64,000 nt of DNA from RUG695 sp050943135 (GTDB lineage: Bacteria > Planctomycetota > Planctomycetia > Pirellulales > Thermoguttaceae): positions 124,001 through 188,000 of the forward strand of contig JBMNOP010000002.1 in NCBI GenBank assembly GCA_050943135.1. The letters are read 5' to 3'. The notes under the pieces are model-generated. The model was not told where the DNA came from. It saw nothing but the letters and a program-made list of their open reading frames with translations, and did no database searches. Positions 27,252-37,259 of the stretch are shown in pieces. Every line of letters begins with the position of its first letter. Position 1 is the stretch's first letter. The position numbers and the translations under genes are program-made.

Positions 27252-27764
27252 TCAGTTGTGACCTTTCGACTTCTGGATCGACTCCGACGCCGCGGCGCGT
27301 ACCAGGGCGATCCGTCCGGTACGAACGAGTTCTACGATGCCGTATGGACGCATCACGTCGATGAAGGCCTCAACCTTCGATTCCTTCCCGGAAACCTCTA
27401 TCATCAGGCTGTCGGGGGCAACATCGAGCACGTTGGCGCGGAAAATATGAACCAGTTCGAGCACCGAGCTGCGGGTCCTTTCACCGGCACGCACACGAAT
27501 GAGCATCAGATCGCGCTCAACGAATTCATGGGCGCTGATATCCTGGACATCGACAACGGTAACCAACTTGGCCAACTGAGCGCGAACCTGCGCCAAAACA
27601 TCGGTATCACCGACGACGACGAACGTCATCCGCGAGAATTGAGGGTTTTCCGTCTCCCCGACGGCCAGGCTGTTGATATTGTAGCCGCGGGCCGCAAGCA
27701 TGCCGGAGACATGCGAGAGGACTCCGGGAACATTTTGAACCAATGCCGAAATCAAATGCTTCAT
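27252..27764 (-). CDS. ilvN: Acetolactate synthase small (regulatory) subunit
   Basis: 170 aa, with the N-terminal ACT domain MKHLISALVQNVPGVLSHVSGMLAARGYNI and the IlvH/IlvN C-terminal domain. It binds valine and regulates the catalytic subunit. The catalytic gene ilvB, normally just upstream, is not adjacent: the next gene upstream encodes a CvpA-like protein. The ATG at 27764 opens on the ACT domain; the codon at 27812 is far from it. It forms a pair with ilvC. Confidence 0.93.
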   Translation of the reverse strand: MKHLISALVQNVPGVLSHVSGMLAARGYNINSLAVGETENPQFSRMTFVVVGDTDVLAQVRAQLAKLVTVVDVQDISAHEFVERDLMLIRVRAGERTRSSVLELVHIFRANVLDVAPDSLMIEVSGKESKVEAFIDVMRPYGIVELVRTGRIALVRAAASESIQKSKGHN

Positions 27765-27954
27765 ATTACCCCTTAGGCTTCCCGTATGTGCACTATATAT
27801 ACGCAAAAACAAATCCTAGTCCGCACAACACCCCGTGATTATACCTCGGAAAAAGTTTATGACAAGATAAGGAGCCCGGTCCGGCTGAGAGTGAAAAAGG
27901 AGAGGAAACGCTGCAGGAACGGCGGGAAAAGAACGGGGTCGGCAGAAACGCTTC

Positions 27955-28950
27955 TCAGTAGCGTGGGGTGTAGATCAGAGAAGAAGCCAAATCTTCGGTG
28001 GGACTATAAATATCTCGGTGACTTTCCCTGCGCGCGGAACCCTCCGAGGGATCGACGGGCGAGGTGGACCGGAAATCGTGCCCGGAGAAGATGGCCTTCG
28101 CCCTTTGAATGACGTCGTGCTGCGAAGGTGGAACGGTGGCAGCCAAAGCGGCTTGGGGCGACGATATCGCCGTCCCTGCAGGAATCGGCCCAATATCCGG
28201 GGTCCCCCGTGAAACCACGGCATTCTCCCGCGCCGAACCGCCGGAAGAGGACTTGTTCTGTAGATTCGACGGGGAATTCGAGAAAGAATTGATGTTATCG
28301 ACGGTACGCATCAGAGATGAGCTCTTCTCCTTGAGCTTTTGCATCGAGTCGGCGATATCCTGCTTCAAGGTTGAGATCTGGTAGTTCGACGAGTTTGGAT
28401 CGATCGCATCGTTTCCGGTCGATTTTTGAAACTCGTCGAGGGCTGCCCGAATTTTGGTCGTCTGCTCGTTTTCGGGAATGAACTTTTGCGCTTCGCAGAG
28501 AATCCGGACCATCAGCCAGCCGCTCTGCGAGCCGAGAACCATGTTCTTCGTAAAAGTCGTGGTGGTTACGGAAAAATAGGTAATGATCAGGCAGACGATT
28601 CCCCCCTTGACCAGGCCGAAGAACGCCCCCATCTGCCGGTCAACCTCTCGAAAGACCGACCCCTTGAACATTCCGCCGAAGATGTGAGCCAGAATCGTCA
28701 GCCCGATCATGGAAACGAAGAATGTCACAATCGAAGCGGCCCTCCACCGTAACGAGTCGCTCAAAGGCAAGTAAGGTTCAACCACCGAGCTGTAACGGGA
28801 AGCCGCGTACCAACTTGCAATCAACGCAAGGATCGAAGTTACCTGGGTAAAGATCCCGCGACGTCCCCCCAAGAACACGCAGTAGATGAGAAACACGATG
28901 ACAAAAAGGTCAAAGGCGGGGAGGTTTTTTATCGATTCGACCACATTCAT
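27955..28950 (-). CDS. CvpA-family membrane protein
   Basis: 331 aa. The first about 165 residues have four predicted membrane helices in the CvpA/colicin V production pattern (DLFVIVFLIYCVFLGGRRGI; FFGLVKGGIVCLIITYF). The rest is a long hydrophilic, low-complexity tail with Ser- and Pro-rich stretches and no recognised domain. The ATG at 28950 is used because the in-frame codon at 28974 is a TTG. Function in most bacteria is unclear. Confidence 0.75.
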   Translation of the reverse strand: MNVVESIKNLPAFDLFVIVFLIYCVFLGGRRGIFTQVTSILALIASWYAASRYSSVVEPYLPLSDSLRWRAASIVTFFVSMIGLTILAHIFGGMFKGSVFREVDRQMGAFFGLVKGGIVCLIITYFSVTTTTFTKNMVLGSQSGWLMVRILCEAQKFIPENEQTTKIRAALDEFQKSTGNDAIDPNSSNYQISTLKQDIADSMQKLKEKSSSLMRTVDNINSFSNSPSNLQNKSSSGGSARENAVVSRGTPDIGPIPAGTAISSPQAALAATVPPSQHDVIQRAKAIFSGHDFRSTSPVDPSEGSARRESHRDIYSPTEDLASSLIYTPRY

Positions 28951-29163
28951 TGTTTCAGCCGGAAAACGCTCCAAGAACCGAATACCGTCAGCAATTCTTC
29001 GATACCTCTCTCAAAGAGGCGCCGATGGGAAAACGCCTTCCCACCGGGATGCCGAAAGTATAAACCTAATTTCGATTCCGGGCAAGAGAAATCCCCCCGC
29101 ACGCGAACGCGAGCAGGGTATGGCAACTTCCCGAAACTTCGGGTCGGGAATCGAAATCTCAGG

Positions 29164-29192
29164 TTGACAGCCCGCACGGAGTTGTCTAGAAT
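29164..29192 (+). promoter_or_regulatory. Strong sigma-70-type promoter of the membrane hydrolase gene
   Basis: A perfect TTGACA (29164-29169), a 17-base spacer and TAGAAT (29187-29192). The start lies about 57 bases before the ATG at 29256. Confidence 0.75.
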
Positions 29193-29255
29193 TCCGCGAT
29201 TTTCGGTTTCGGTCGTAGCTGTCTGCGTTTGAGAGGTTTGAGAGGATATCCAAGG

Positions 29256-30266
29256 ATGCCCGGACACAAAACACACATTACGGCAAGTTTGGCTTGCGGC
29301 GCAGCTCTGAGCGGATGCTCTTTCGTTTTCGGACATATAGATTTCCCAACCTCGGTCTTTGGGGGTGTACTCTGCGCAATAGGGGGAATCATTCCGGATA
29401 TTGACAGCAAAACGAGCACTTCCTTCAAAGAATGTATGGCGATCATTGCCGGATTTTCCTCCCTTCTTCTGGTGAGTCGCCTGCGCGACTATGTGCTCGA
29501 CGCACAAACGGTCGCGATCATCGGTGGGGGCAATTTCCTCTTCGCTTGGTTCCTTGTGGGGGGGATTGTTCGGAGGGTAACGGTTCATCGGGGAATGTGT
29601 CACAGCATTCCGATGGCGATCATCACGGGCGAGATCGCCTTCCTCCTCTCCTCGGGCGGCATCAACGAACGCCTTTACTGCGGTGTCGCCGCGGGGATCG
29701 GCGTTCTGGTCCACCTGCTCCTCGACGAGTTTTACTCGGTGCAGTTCAAACGAGGAACGGTCCGGGTAAAAAAATCGCTCGGTTCCGCACTGAAACTCGT
29801 CAATTTCGAAGACAAAGGCGCGAGTCTTGTGATGTTCGTCATCCTCGGATTCTTCACGTTTTTGAGTTTCCAGGAACCGGTCTGGAGCAAAAACTTTCCG
29901 GAGGTTGGTGCCCCGGAACATAAAAGGCAACTCGGTAAAGACGAACTTCGCGAAATTCAAAACAACAGCTCCGAAATTTACGATCTTTCCGTGGTTCAGT
30001 GGGCGGCCGACAACAATATGCAGCTAAGACCGAGAGGTCAGAACAACCGAAAGTGGCTTGAACTGACAAATCTCCTTTCGAGTCCCACCGACTCCGAAGG
30101 GCAGGGATCGGGCGGCACCGCCGTCCGATACGATCCCGACCGGGGCCCTTCGATTCTTGAAATGCTCAGCAGTAACGACGGCGCCGATGGATCGGGAATC
30201 CCACCCGGTTCGGTCCCTTCCGGAACCGACGACGGATCGAGCCGTTTTTTCCGCTTCCGAAGATAG
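29256..30266 (+). CDS. Membrane-bound metal-dependent hydrolase (DUF457/YdjM-like)
   Basis: 336 aa. The N-terminal half has the family layout: PGHKTHITAS at the start, GGIIPDIDSK, VTVHRGMCHSIP and VHLLLDEFYSV, with several hydrophobic helices carrying conserved His and Asp. The C-terminal 150 residues are hydrophilic and Ser/Gly-rich and do not match the family, so this is an extended version. The activity of the family is poorly known. The ATG at 29256 follows GAGAGG; the in-frame codon at 29229 is TTG. Confidence 0.78.
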   Translation: MPGHKTHITASLACGAALSGCSFVFGHIDFPTSVFGGVLCAIGGIIPDIDSKTSTSFKECMAIIAGFSSLLLVSRLRDYVLDAQTVAIIGGGNFLFAWFLVGGIVRRVTVHRGMCHSIPMAIITGEIAFLLSSGGINERLYCGVAAGIGVLVHLLLDEFYSVQFKRGTVRVKKSLGSALKLVNFEDKGASLVMFVILGFFTFLSFQEPVWSKNFPEVGAPEHKRQLGKDELREIQNNSSEIYDLSVVQWAADNNMQLRPRGQNNRKWLELTNLLSSPTDSEGQGSGGTAVRYDPDRGPSILEMLSSNDGADGSGIPPGSVPSGTDDGSSRFFRFRR

Positions 30267-30352
30267 AGTTCCCTCCCTTCGTTCTCCCACAGCCGTTCGG
30301 AACGAAGACAGCAAACCACAATCACACGAAACCAAGTTAAAAACAGCAATCC

Positions 30353-33300
30353 GTGCAAGTTTTTCGGTCAAAAACACTCCGCAGAAATCAAACCGATCCC
30401 CTCTCCCCCCGTGCAAGGAAGGGAACCGAGCTCTTTTTTGGCGTTGGGGCGTTCTTTGTCGCCGTTGTTCTCTTGGCTGTTCCCCCGGCCGCGGGACAGA
30501 CGTGGAAGATGTACGCTGAACAGATCAAGCGCGAAAAGGCAGAGTCCCGCTCGGCACAAAACAAAAGCTCGGCTACTGGGCAATCTTTCCCGGAACATCC
30601 TCTTCCGGAATCTTTTTCAACGGATTCTCCTTTAACGCAGCCGCCGACGCAAGAATCCGCCGCTACCAAGCCAATCTTTTCCGTTTCGCAAGGTTCGCCC
30701 GACAAACAGGACGGCAGGCGCGGTGAGACGGAAGCGGACGTTCCCGCGACCCCTTTAGGAGGAAAGGAAGAATCACAGTCCGCCCCGCCGGAACCCGAAA
30801 AACGAGTTGCCATCGAGCGCCGGAGTGACCCCTCCCTGATCTCCGACGCTTCGCTCTACGACGTCTGCCAATCGGCCCCCGGTGTCCTTTGGGCTGTCGG
30901 AGATCGTGGGGCGGTTTGGATGAGTGGTGACGGGGGGGAAAAATGGCTTCTGGTTAAAGTACCGACCACGGCGAACCTTCGTGCTGTCTCGTTTGCCAAC
31001 AGTCAAAACGGGCTGATCGTCGGCGGCTGGCTACGACCGGGCACCCCCAACGGTTCCGGAATCATTCTTCGAACCGAAGACGGCGGGCGTCGCTGGCAAG
31101 TCGCCGAAACTTCGGGAATCCCCTTCCTTCGCGATGTTCATTACGGTGAAGAGGGAATCGCCGAGGCCTGGGGAGATTCTTCGGAACTCTATCCTTCCGG
31201 CCGATTCCTGAGCAACGACGGCGGTCAAAGCTGGGACACCTCCATCAAAACCTGCCGCCACCCCGGCTGGAAACGGGGACACGGCCCTTCGGAACATTTC
31301 GCCGGAATCAGCGACAACGGAAGACCGCTTCGAATTGAAGGGGGCGTCTGCGGTACGATACCGGAGTATCAGGACGCGGTCGATCTTACCGATTTCGCCC
31401 ATGGTGGCGATATGTTTTTCTTTTCGGGGCGTGCCGGGGCTGCCCTGCGCTGGCAAGAAGGGGGTCGTTGGGAACGGTTCCTGCTCCCGAAAGAGGCCGA
31501 AGGGTTTGATTTTGAAACGGTCTCTCTCTGCGGTTCGAGGATCGATATCGCCGGCAACCCCGGCACCAAGATCTTTTCGAGTACCGACGCAGGGCGTTCC
31601 TGGACATCCACTCCCACGGGAACCCCTCTTCCGATTCGGAAAATACTCTTTGTCGACGAATCGAACGGTTGTGCAGTCGGCGACCTGGGGAACATCATGG
31701 TTACCCATGACGGGGGACGTACCTGGGAAACGAAACATGAAGGGGGAAGACGGGCCGCCTGGCTCGGAATTTTCGAAAACTCCGAGCTGATCCCTTATCC
31801 ATGGATTGCCTCTCTTTCGTTAAAGGAAGGATGGCTCGGCGCCGCTGACATTCTTACCCCAACGTGTGACCCCTCGGCAGACCTTGCGGAAGTTTCCCCC
31901 AAATCCAGATTGAGCGAATCGTTTATCGCGGCAGGCGGTTCGTCTCTGACGTATGAATCCGGGTTTTCCGTTCCCCCCCCCGAACTGAAACTTCCCCTCG
32001 GCAGAATGACAGCCGAATGGAACCTTTCTCCCGACGAAACCCCGGAACTTGCGTTGCGTCGGCATCTCGTTCAATTGATCCGTACCTGGCGACCAACCCT
32101 TCTGGTTCTTTCCGAAAAGAACGATCCGCCGAAATTCCTGCCTCCGGTCATGCCGACCCTTACGTACAGCGAAGGCTCTAAAAACCTGATTCGTCAAGTC
32201 GCTGGTTACGATTCGGGAAAAATCGATCCGATCAAACTGGCCCTGATGGTGGAACAGAATTGGAATCGTTCCGAAGAGAAACTCTCAACACAAAGCCTCC
32301 TTCCCCCCTTCTCACAGATGGTCCGCGGCGCCATTCTGGCGGCGGCGGCCGACGCAGCCGACCCACGTCAATTCCCCGAGCAGATACTTCACTTGGGCCT
32401 TCCCCCGTGGAAGGTCGAGCGGATCGGGGTCGTTTCCGACAAATCTGCTGTACTGACAATGAAGGCAAACGACTATATCCCTGTCTCGGGCGAGTCGATC
32501 GAAGAGGCGGCCGAACGAGCAAGCCGGATCGCCGCAATCGACAAGATCCCATCATCTTGGTGCGGCTTTGAGTTCATTCCCATAGAAGGGATTGAGCCCC
32601 CTGTCTTTTCGACTCCTCCGACCTCTCCCCTCTCCGACCTCAACATCGCCCGGGGGACAGAGGCGCGGAGGCAACAAGCGTTTGGTCCGATAAACGAAGC
32701 CGTGGCGCTCCCACGCATCCGGGAGCGTCGGCACCTCTTGGCCCTGGTCGACCATCTGACCGCCGGATCAACAGGACAATCCGAAATATTCCGGGGCAAT
32801 ATCGACAAAGCGCTCCGGGACGTCGACGACGGGACAGCGGCCGAGGCACTCCTTCGGATCGGGACAAACTTAACCTCGGCGGGTGACCCCGACTCGGCCA
32901 GCGAGTATCTGGAACGCCTTCTTTCGAAATATCCCGAAACCGACGCAGCCCGTGTCGGAGCCGGACGTCTTTTGCGATATTACGCAGGCCTGGAACGAAT
33001 TCGACGCAAAGCGGTTGGGCGTGCCGCGGAAAACAGAAGCGGGCCGATCACGACGGAAAAGACCGACCCAGAAACCGGCCGTGTTCTTCCGGCGATCATC
33101 GACCACGCTTCGGACGCAGTGCGGGTCGGGGCTTTTATTCGAGACTACTATCCGGAACTCTACATGTCGGCTGAGATCCGCTTCCCTCTGGCCGCCGCTC
33201 AGCGACGCGTTGGCGAGGTTCACGGGGCGCTCGGATATTACTTTAACCGCGGGGCGCTAAGAACCGAAAACGATCTGACCGGGCTTCATGCCTCGGGCGA

Positions 33301-33919
33301 ATCCTCTCTGCTCAACGATTCGAGCGAAAAGAGTGACCGAGAGAATCCCCTGCCAATCGGCTTTTGCCCCAAGACGGACCGCATCCCCTATCTCGACGGT
33401 ACTCTGGAGCCGGAGGCCTGGAACAGTGCGGAAATCTTTCCCTTTTTTGGCGACGACACGTTTCCCGAAACCTTCGTCGCGCTGATGTGCGACAGTGAAC
33501 ACCTCTTTGTGGGGATTACCGCAAAACAAACAAACCCGACCGCAACGGTTCCCGGTGGCCCCCGAATGGGAGATGCCGACATGTCCGAATTCGACCGCAT
33601 TGAAATCGCGCTCGACCCGGACCGCGACTTTACCGGCTTTTACCACTTCACGTTTGACTGTCGCGGCTGGGTCTCGGAATCGTGTCAAGGCGACACACTC
33701 TGGAACCCGCAAATCTACGTCGCGAACATGACCACCGAGGACGGCTGGGTGGCGGAGATTGCCATCCCATGGAAAGAGCTTTCCGATACGGCGCCGGCTG
33801 CGGGAAATGTTTGGGGAATCGCCTTGCGGCGAATTCTCCCCGGCGAAGGCTTCAGCTCATGGAATGGTGTGGGGTTTCTACGGTTGGAAGAGGGATTTGG
33901 TTATCTCCGCTTTAGGTAA
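30353..33919 (+). CDS. Large secreted protein: Ycf48-like propeller, TPR region and CBM9-like domain
   Basis: 1188 aa. A hydrophobic segment (about residues 29-47, ending PPAAG) looks like a signal or anchor after a long basic N-terminus. Residues about 165-480 hold repeats of the Ycf48/sialidase-like propeller type (ILRTEDGGRRWQV, FSSTDAGRSWTS, MVTHDGGRTWET). A helical region around 820-870 (SASEYLERLLSKYPETDAARVG) looks like tetratricopeptide repeats. Residues about 1005-1180 resemble the CBM9-like/DOMON-type domain (LDGTLEPEAWNSA, DRIEIALDPDRDF). It is probably a periplasmic or surface protein binding carbohydrate or haem. Start: GTG, because no earlier ATG precedes the signal. Confidence 0.65.
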   Translation: MQVFRSKTLRRNQTDPLSPRARKGTELFFGVGAFFVAVVLLAVPPAAGQTWKMYAEQIKREKAESRSAQNKSSATGQSFPEHPLPESFSTDSPLTQPPTQESAATKPIFSVSQGSPDKQDGRRGETEADVPATPLGGKEESQSAPPEPEKRVAIERRSDPSLISDASLYDVCQSAPGVLWAVGDRGAVWMSGDGGEKWLLVKVPTTANLRAVSFANSQNGLIVGGWLRPGTPNGSGIILRTEDGGRRWQVAETSGIPFLRDVHYGEEGIAEAWGDSSELYPSGRFLSNDGGQSWDTSIKTCRHPGWKRGHGPSEHFAGISDNGRPLRIEGGVCGTIPEYQDAVDLTDFAHGGDMFFFSGRAGAALRWQEGGRWERFLLPKEAEGFDFETVSLCGSRIDIAGNPGTKIFSSTDAGRSWTSTPTGTPLPIRKILFVDESNGCAVGDLGNIMVTHDGGRTWETKHEGGRRAAWLGIFENSELIPYPWIASLSLKEGWLGAADILTPTCDPSADLAEVSPKSRLSESFIAAGGSSLTYESGFSVPPPELKLPLGRMTAEWNLSPDETPELALRRHLVQLIRTWRPTLLVLSEKNDPPKFLPPVMPTLTYSEGSKNLIRQVAGYDSGKIDPIKLALMVEQNWNRSEEKLSTQSLLPPFSQMVRGAILAAAADAADPRQFPEQILHLGLPPWKVERIGVVSDKSAVLTMKANDYIPVSGESIEEAAERASRIAAIDKIPSSWCGFEFIPIEGIEPPVFSTPPTSPLSDLNIARGTEARRQQAFGPINEAVALPRIRERRHLLALVDHLTAGSTGQSEIFRGNIDKALRDVDDGTAAEALLRIGTNLTSAGDPDSASEYLERLLSKYPETDAARVGAGRLLRYYAGLERIRRKAVGRAAENRSGPITTEKTDPETGRVLPAIIDHASDAVRVGAFIRDYYPELYMSAEIRFPLAAAQRRVGEVHGALGYYFNRGALRTENDLTGLHASGESSLLNDSSEKSDRENPLPIGFCPKTDRIPYLDGTLEPEAWNSAEIFPFFGDDTFPETFVALMCDSEHLFVGITAKQTNPTATVPGGPRMGDADMSEFDRIEIALDPDRDFTGFYHFTFDCRGWVSESCQGDTLWNPQIYVANMTTEDGWVAEIAIPWKELSDTAPAAGNVWGIALRRILPGEGFSSWNGVGFLRLEEGFGYLRFR

Positions 33920-33981
33920 AAGGGATTCTGATTATCGAAACAAGAACGTAGACTTCGGAGCTCGAACGACTCCTTGGGGGG

Positions 33982-34010
33982 TTGTCTAAAAACACACCGC
34001 TTGCTAAAAT
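33982..34010 (+). promoter_or_regulatory. Promoter of uvrB
   Basis: TTGTCT (33982-33987), a 17-base spacer and TAAAAT (34005-34010). The start lies about 37 bases before the uvrB ATG. No LexA-type palindrome was recognised. Confidence 0.55.
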
Positions 34011-34052
34011 GAGCGTTCCGGCAATTATCAATATCTTGGAGCTAAAAGACAG

Positions 34053-36143
34053 ATGCCTTTCAGACTGGAGAAACCCTTTGAACCTTCGGGTGATCAGCCA
34101 GAGGCAATACGTGCCCTGATCCGGGGGATCGAGTCGGGCGAATCTTGCCAAACGCTGATGGGGGTCACGGGTTCGGGAAAGACGTTCACGATGGCTAACG
34201 TCATCGAACACTTCCAGCGCCCGACTCTGGTAATGTCGCACAACAAGACCCTTGCGGCACAACTTTACGGGGAATTTAAAGCCTTTTTTCCAGAGAACGC
34301 CGTCTCTTACTTCGTCAGTTACTACGACTACTACCAACCGGAAGCCTACATCCCTCAGCGGGATATTTACATTGAAAAGGACTCGAGCATCAATGACGAG
34401 ATTGACCGTCTCCGACTGGCCGCGACGAGCGCGCTTTTGAGCCGACGCGACTGTATCGTGGTGGCAAGTGTCAGTTCCATCTACGGTTTGGGCTCTCCGG
34501 ACGACTATCAAAACCTTATGCTCCCGCTCCGGGTCGGTGTCAGGTTCGACCGAGACGAAATGCTTAAGCGTCTTGTCGACATGCTCTACGAACGAAACGA
34601 TGTCGCCTGTGATCGAGGTAATTTTCGGGTTCGGGGCGACTGCGTCGAGATTCGTCCTACCTACGAGGAGTTCGCCGTTCGGATCGAATTCTGGGGGGAC
34701 GAGATCGAACAAATTGCCATTGTCAATCCGCTGACCAACGAAACAATCGAAAAAAGGGACGAATTCTTCGTTTACCCCGCCAAGCATTTTGTTCTGCCGG
34801 AGGAACATGTCAAAGAGGCTGTCGGGCGGATCGAGGCCGAACTCGAAGAGCGGGTCAAATATTTTACGGATAATGGGAAACTCCTCGAGGCACAACGTCT
34901 TTCGGCGCGTACCCGCTACGATCTCGAGCTGATTCAAGAGACCGGTTTTTGCCCCGGTATCGAAAATTACTCGGCGCCGCTGGCCGGTCGGGCACCGGGC
35001 GTCCCCCCCGAGACGCTTTTCGATTACTTTCCCGACGATTTTCTCCTTTTCATCGACGAGTCGCATGTCACGATTCCTCAAATCCGCGCGATGTTTTCGG
35101 GCGATCAGTCACGCAAAAAAAACTTGATCGACCACGGATTTCGTCTTCCGAGTGCGCTGGATAACCGTCCGCTGAAATTCGAAGAGTGGGAAAAAAAAGT
35201 CAACCAGGTCATCTACGTTTCTGCCACACCCGGTGAGTACGAACTGAAAAAATCGGGCAACAAGACGATTCAGCAGTTGATTCGGCCGACCGGTCTTGTC
35301 GACCCGATCGTGGAAGTCGTCGCCGCTTCGATTCAGATTGCCCATCTCCTGGATCAAGCGCGGGAACGGATTGCGGTCGGGGAACGGGTACTGGTAACGG
35401 CACTAACGAAAAAGTTGGCCGAAGAAGTTGCCGATTACTTCGTACAACAAGACATTCGTTGTCGTTGGCTTCACAGCGAACTCGACGCTTTCGAGCGGGT
35501 CGAACTACTGCAAGATCTACGATCCGGCAACTTTGACGTTCTGGTCGGGGTCAACCTTTTGCGCGAGGGACTTGACCTGCCCGAGGTCTCGCTCGTCGCG
35601 ATCTTGGACGCCGACAAAGAAGGATTTCTTCGGAGCGAAACCTCTCTGATTCAGACAATCGGCCGAAGCGCGCGAAACGTCAATGCCAAGGTAATCCTCT
35701 ACGCTGACAAGATCACCGACTCGATGAAAAACGCCATTGACGAGACGAACCGCCGCCGTGCGATTCAGATCAGGTATAATACCGAACATGGGATCACCCC
35801 CGAAACAATCAAAAAGAACGTGCATCGCAGCATCGAGGCCGATGCCGAGGCTCGCGCCAGAGTCACCGAGGTTGTCGATGACTCCGACGATAAGCTCTTC
35901 ATCACGCGCGAGTACATCAACGAGCTTGAACAGGAAATGCTCGAAGCGGCGGAAAACCTCGAATTTGAAAAGGCCGCAGTCTTGCGCGACCGTATCAAAT
36001 CCATGAGCGACTACATCGGCAAAAAGGCTTCCGTTTTCAAATCGGCGATGAAAAAAGAAGCAAAAACCAAAGGAAGACGCGGGCACAAGAAACGATCGTC
36101 CTCACCTTCCAAACGTGTCCCGAAACCGGAGAAGGGGTGCTAA
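34053..36143 (+). CDS. uvrB: Excinuclease ABC subunit UvrB
   Basis: Damage-verifying helicase of nucleotide excision repair. 696 aa, normal length. Walker A GVTGSGKTF near residue 40, the beta-hairpin YYDYYQPEAYIP about residue 95-106, DESH box, YVSATPGEYE, and motif VI QTIGRSARN. The C-terminal UVR motif (ELEQEMLEAAENLEFEKAA) binds UvrC. The end is a Lys/Arg-rich tail. The MBL-fold gene starts immediately after its stop. Confidence 0.97.
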   Translation: MPFRLEKPFEPSGDQPEAIRALIRGIESGESCQTLMGVTGSGKTFTMANVIEHFQRPTLVMSHNKTLAAQLYGEFKAFFPENAVSYFVSYYDYYQPEAYIPQRDIYIEKDSSINDEIDRLRLAATSALLSRRDCIVVASVSSIYGLGSPDDYQNLMLPLRVGVRFDRDEMLKRLVDMLYERNDVACDRGNFRVRGDCVEIRPTYEEFAVRIEFWGDEIEQIAIVNPLTNETIEKRDEFFVYPAKHFVLPEEHVKEAVGRIEAELEERVKYFTDNGKLLEAQRLSARTRYDLELIQETGFCPGIENYSAPLAGRAPGVPPETLFDYFPDDFLLFIDESHVTIPQIRAMFSGDQSRKKNLIDHGFRLPSALDNRPLKFEEWEKKVNQVIYVSATPGEYELKKSGNKTIQQLIRPTGLVDPIVEVVAASIQIAHLLDQARERIAVGERVLVTALTKKLAEEVADYFVQQDIRCRWLHSELDAFERVELLQDLRSGNFDVLVGVNLLREGLDLPEVSLVAILDADKEGFLRSETSLIQTIGRSARNVNAKVILYADKITDSMKNAIDETNRRRAIQIRYNTEHGITPETIKKNVHRSIEADAEARARVTEVVDDSDDKLFITREYINELEQEMLEAAENLEFEKAAVLRDRIKSMSDYIGKKASVFKSAMKKEAKTKGRRGHKKRSSSPSKRVPKPEKGC

Positions 36144-37199
36144 ATGTCTGCCCAAACAAAGCAGGAAGAACCCTATTCCAGAGTGCAGCGATGGACCGCC
36201 CGGAACGGACTGCGTATCTACCGCATCCGTCATCAACCTTATCCTTACCTGAGCGGCTATGTCTATCTGATCGTCGGCAAAGATTTTCCTCCGACCATGT
36301 TCGATGCCGGTAGTGGCGAAGGGACCTCGTTTCGCGACATTCTCGAAGGTTTGGAAATCGTGCGGGCTAAGTGGGAAGAGAAGTTCGACCCGAAGCAGAT
36401 CGAAGATATCATCATCTCCCATGCCCATATCGATCATTTCGGCGGGACCTGTCTTTTGAAAGAAAAAACCGGCGCGAAGATCCACGCCCATCTTTACGAT
36501 GTGCCCGTTATCGAGTGCTACAAAGAGCGTACGACCATTGCCGGTGCCGGGCACCGGAATTTTCTTCATACCTGTGGCATGTCCGAAGAACAGATCGAAC
36601 CGGTTCTGAAAGTCTTCGGCTACGTTCCCGAGCGGGTCTCGTCGGTTCGCATCGACTCGGTCCTGGAAGATGGAGACAAGATCAACGGTCTGGAAGTACT
36701 CCACTTCCCGGGACATAGTGCCGGTCATATCGGATTGCGGGTTGGGGAATATCTTTTGACCGGAGACCTGATCCTTTCGCAAACGCTCACGCAGAACTGG
36801 CCGGCCACTTTCTTCCCGTTTTGTGGTTTCGCCCGAACGGTTGAGTCGATGAAGAAACTGTCCCAGCTGACCAAATCGCCGGATCCGCCTCAAATGCTTC
36901 TCCCCGGTCATGAAGACCCGATCCCCAAAATTCAGCAGCGCATCGATATGGTTAAGAAGTCGGAAGACCGGCGGAATAATCGCTTGATGCGCCTCTTAAA
37001 CGAGTCGAAAGAGGGGATGACGATCAACGAGTTGGCGAAGATGATGTTCTGGACGGCGCACATCAATCGTACCTTTTTTGCCCTGGCCGATGTCGCCGCG
37101 CGTCTTGAGTACCTCATGCTTTGCGGTTCCGTTTCGGCTGTTAATTACGAAGTTCTCTTTCCGGGCGCGACCGTTCTGCGCTGGCGACTTTCCAAGTAG
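36144..37199 (+). CDS. MBL-fold metallo-hydrolase
   Basis: 351 aa. The metallo-beta-lactamase metal site is clear: SHAHIDHFGG (HxHxDH), PGHSAGHIG and LTGDLIL, with the distal His in LLPGHEDP. The last about 100 residues (helical, NELAKMMFW...AARLEYLMLCG) resemble the winged-helix-like tail found in glyoxalase II/LACTB2-type relatives. The substrate is unknown. It starts one base after the uvrB stop, so it is cotranscribed; whether it acts in repair is not known. Confidence 0.82.
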   Translation: MSAQTKQEEPYSRVQRWTARNGLRIYRIRHQPYPYLSGYVYLIVGKDFPPTMFDAGSGEGTSFRDILEGLEIVRAKWEEKFDPKQIEDIIISHAHIDHFGGTCLLKEKTGAKIHAHLYDVPVIECYKERTTIAGAGHRNFLHTCGMSEEQIEPVLKVFGYVPERVSSVRIDSVLEDGDKINGLEVLHFPGHSAGHIGLRVGEYLLTGDLILSQTLTQNWPATFFPFCGFARTVESMKKLSQLTKSPDPPQMLLPGHEDPIPKIQQRIDMVKKSEDRRNNRLMRLLNESKEGMTINELAKMMFWTAHINRTFFALADVAARLEYLMLCGSVSAVNYEVLFPGATVLRWRLSK

Positions 37200-37259
37200 A
37201 AGTCATAAAACCGCTGGGATAGTCCCCGATGCGGTGAACTCTATATCCATTCCACCTCA

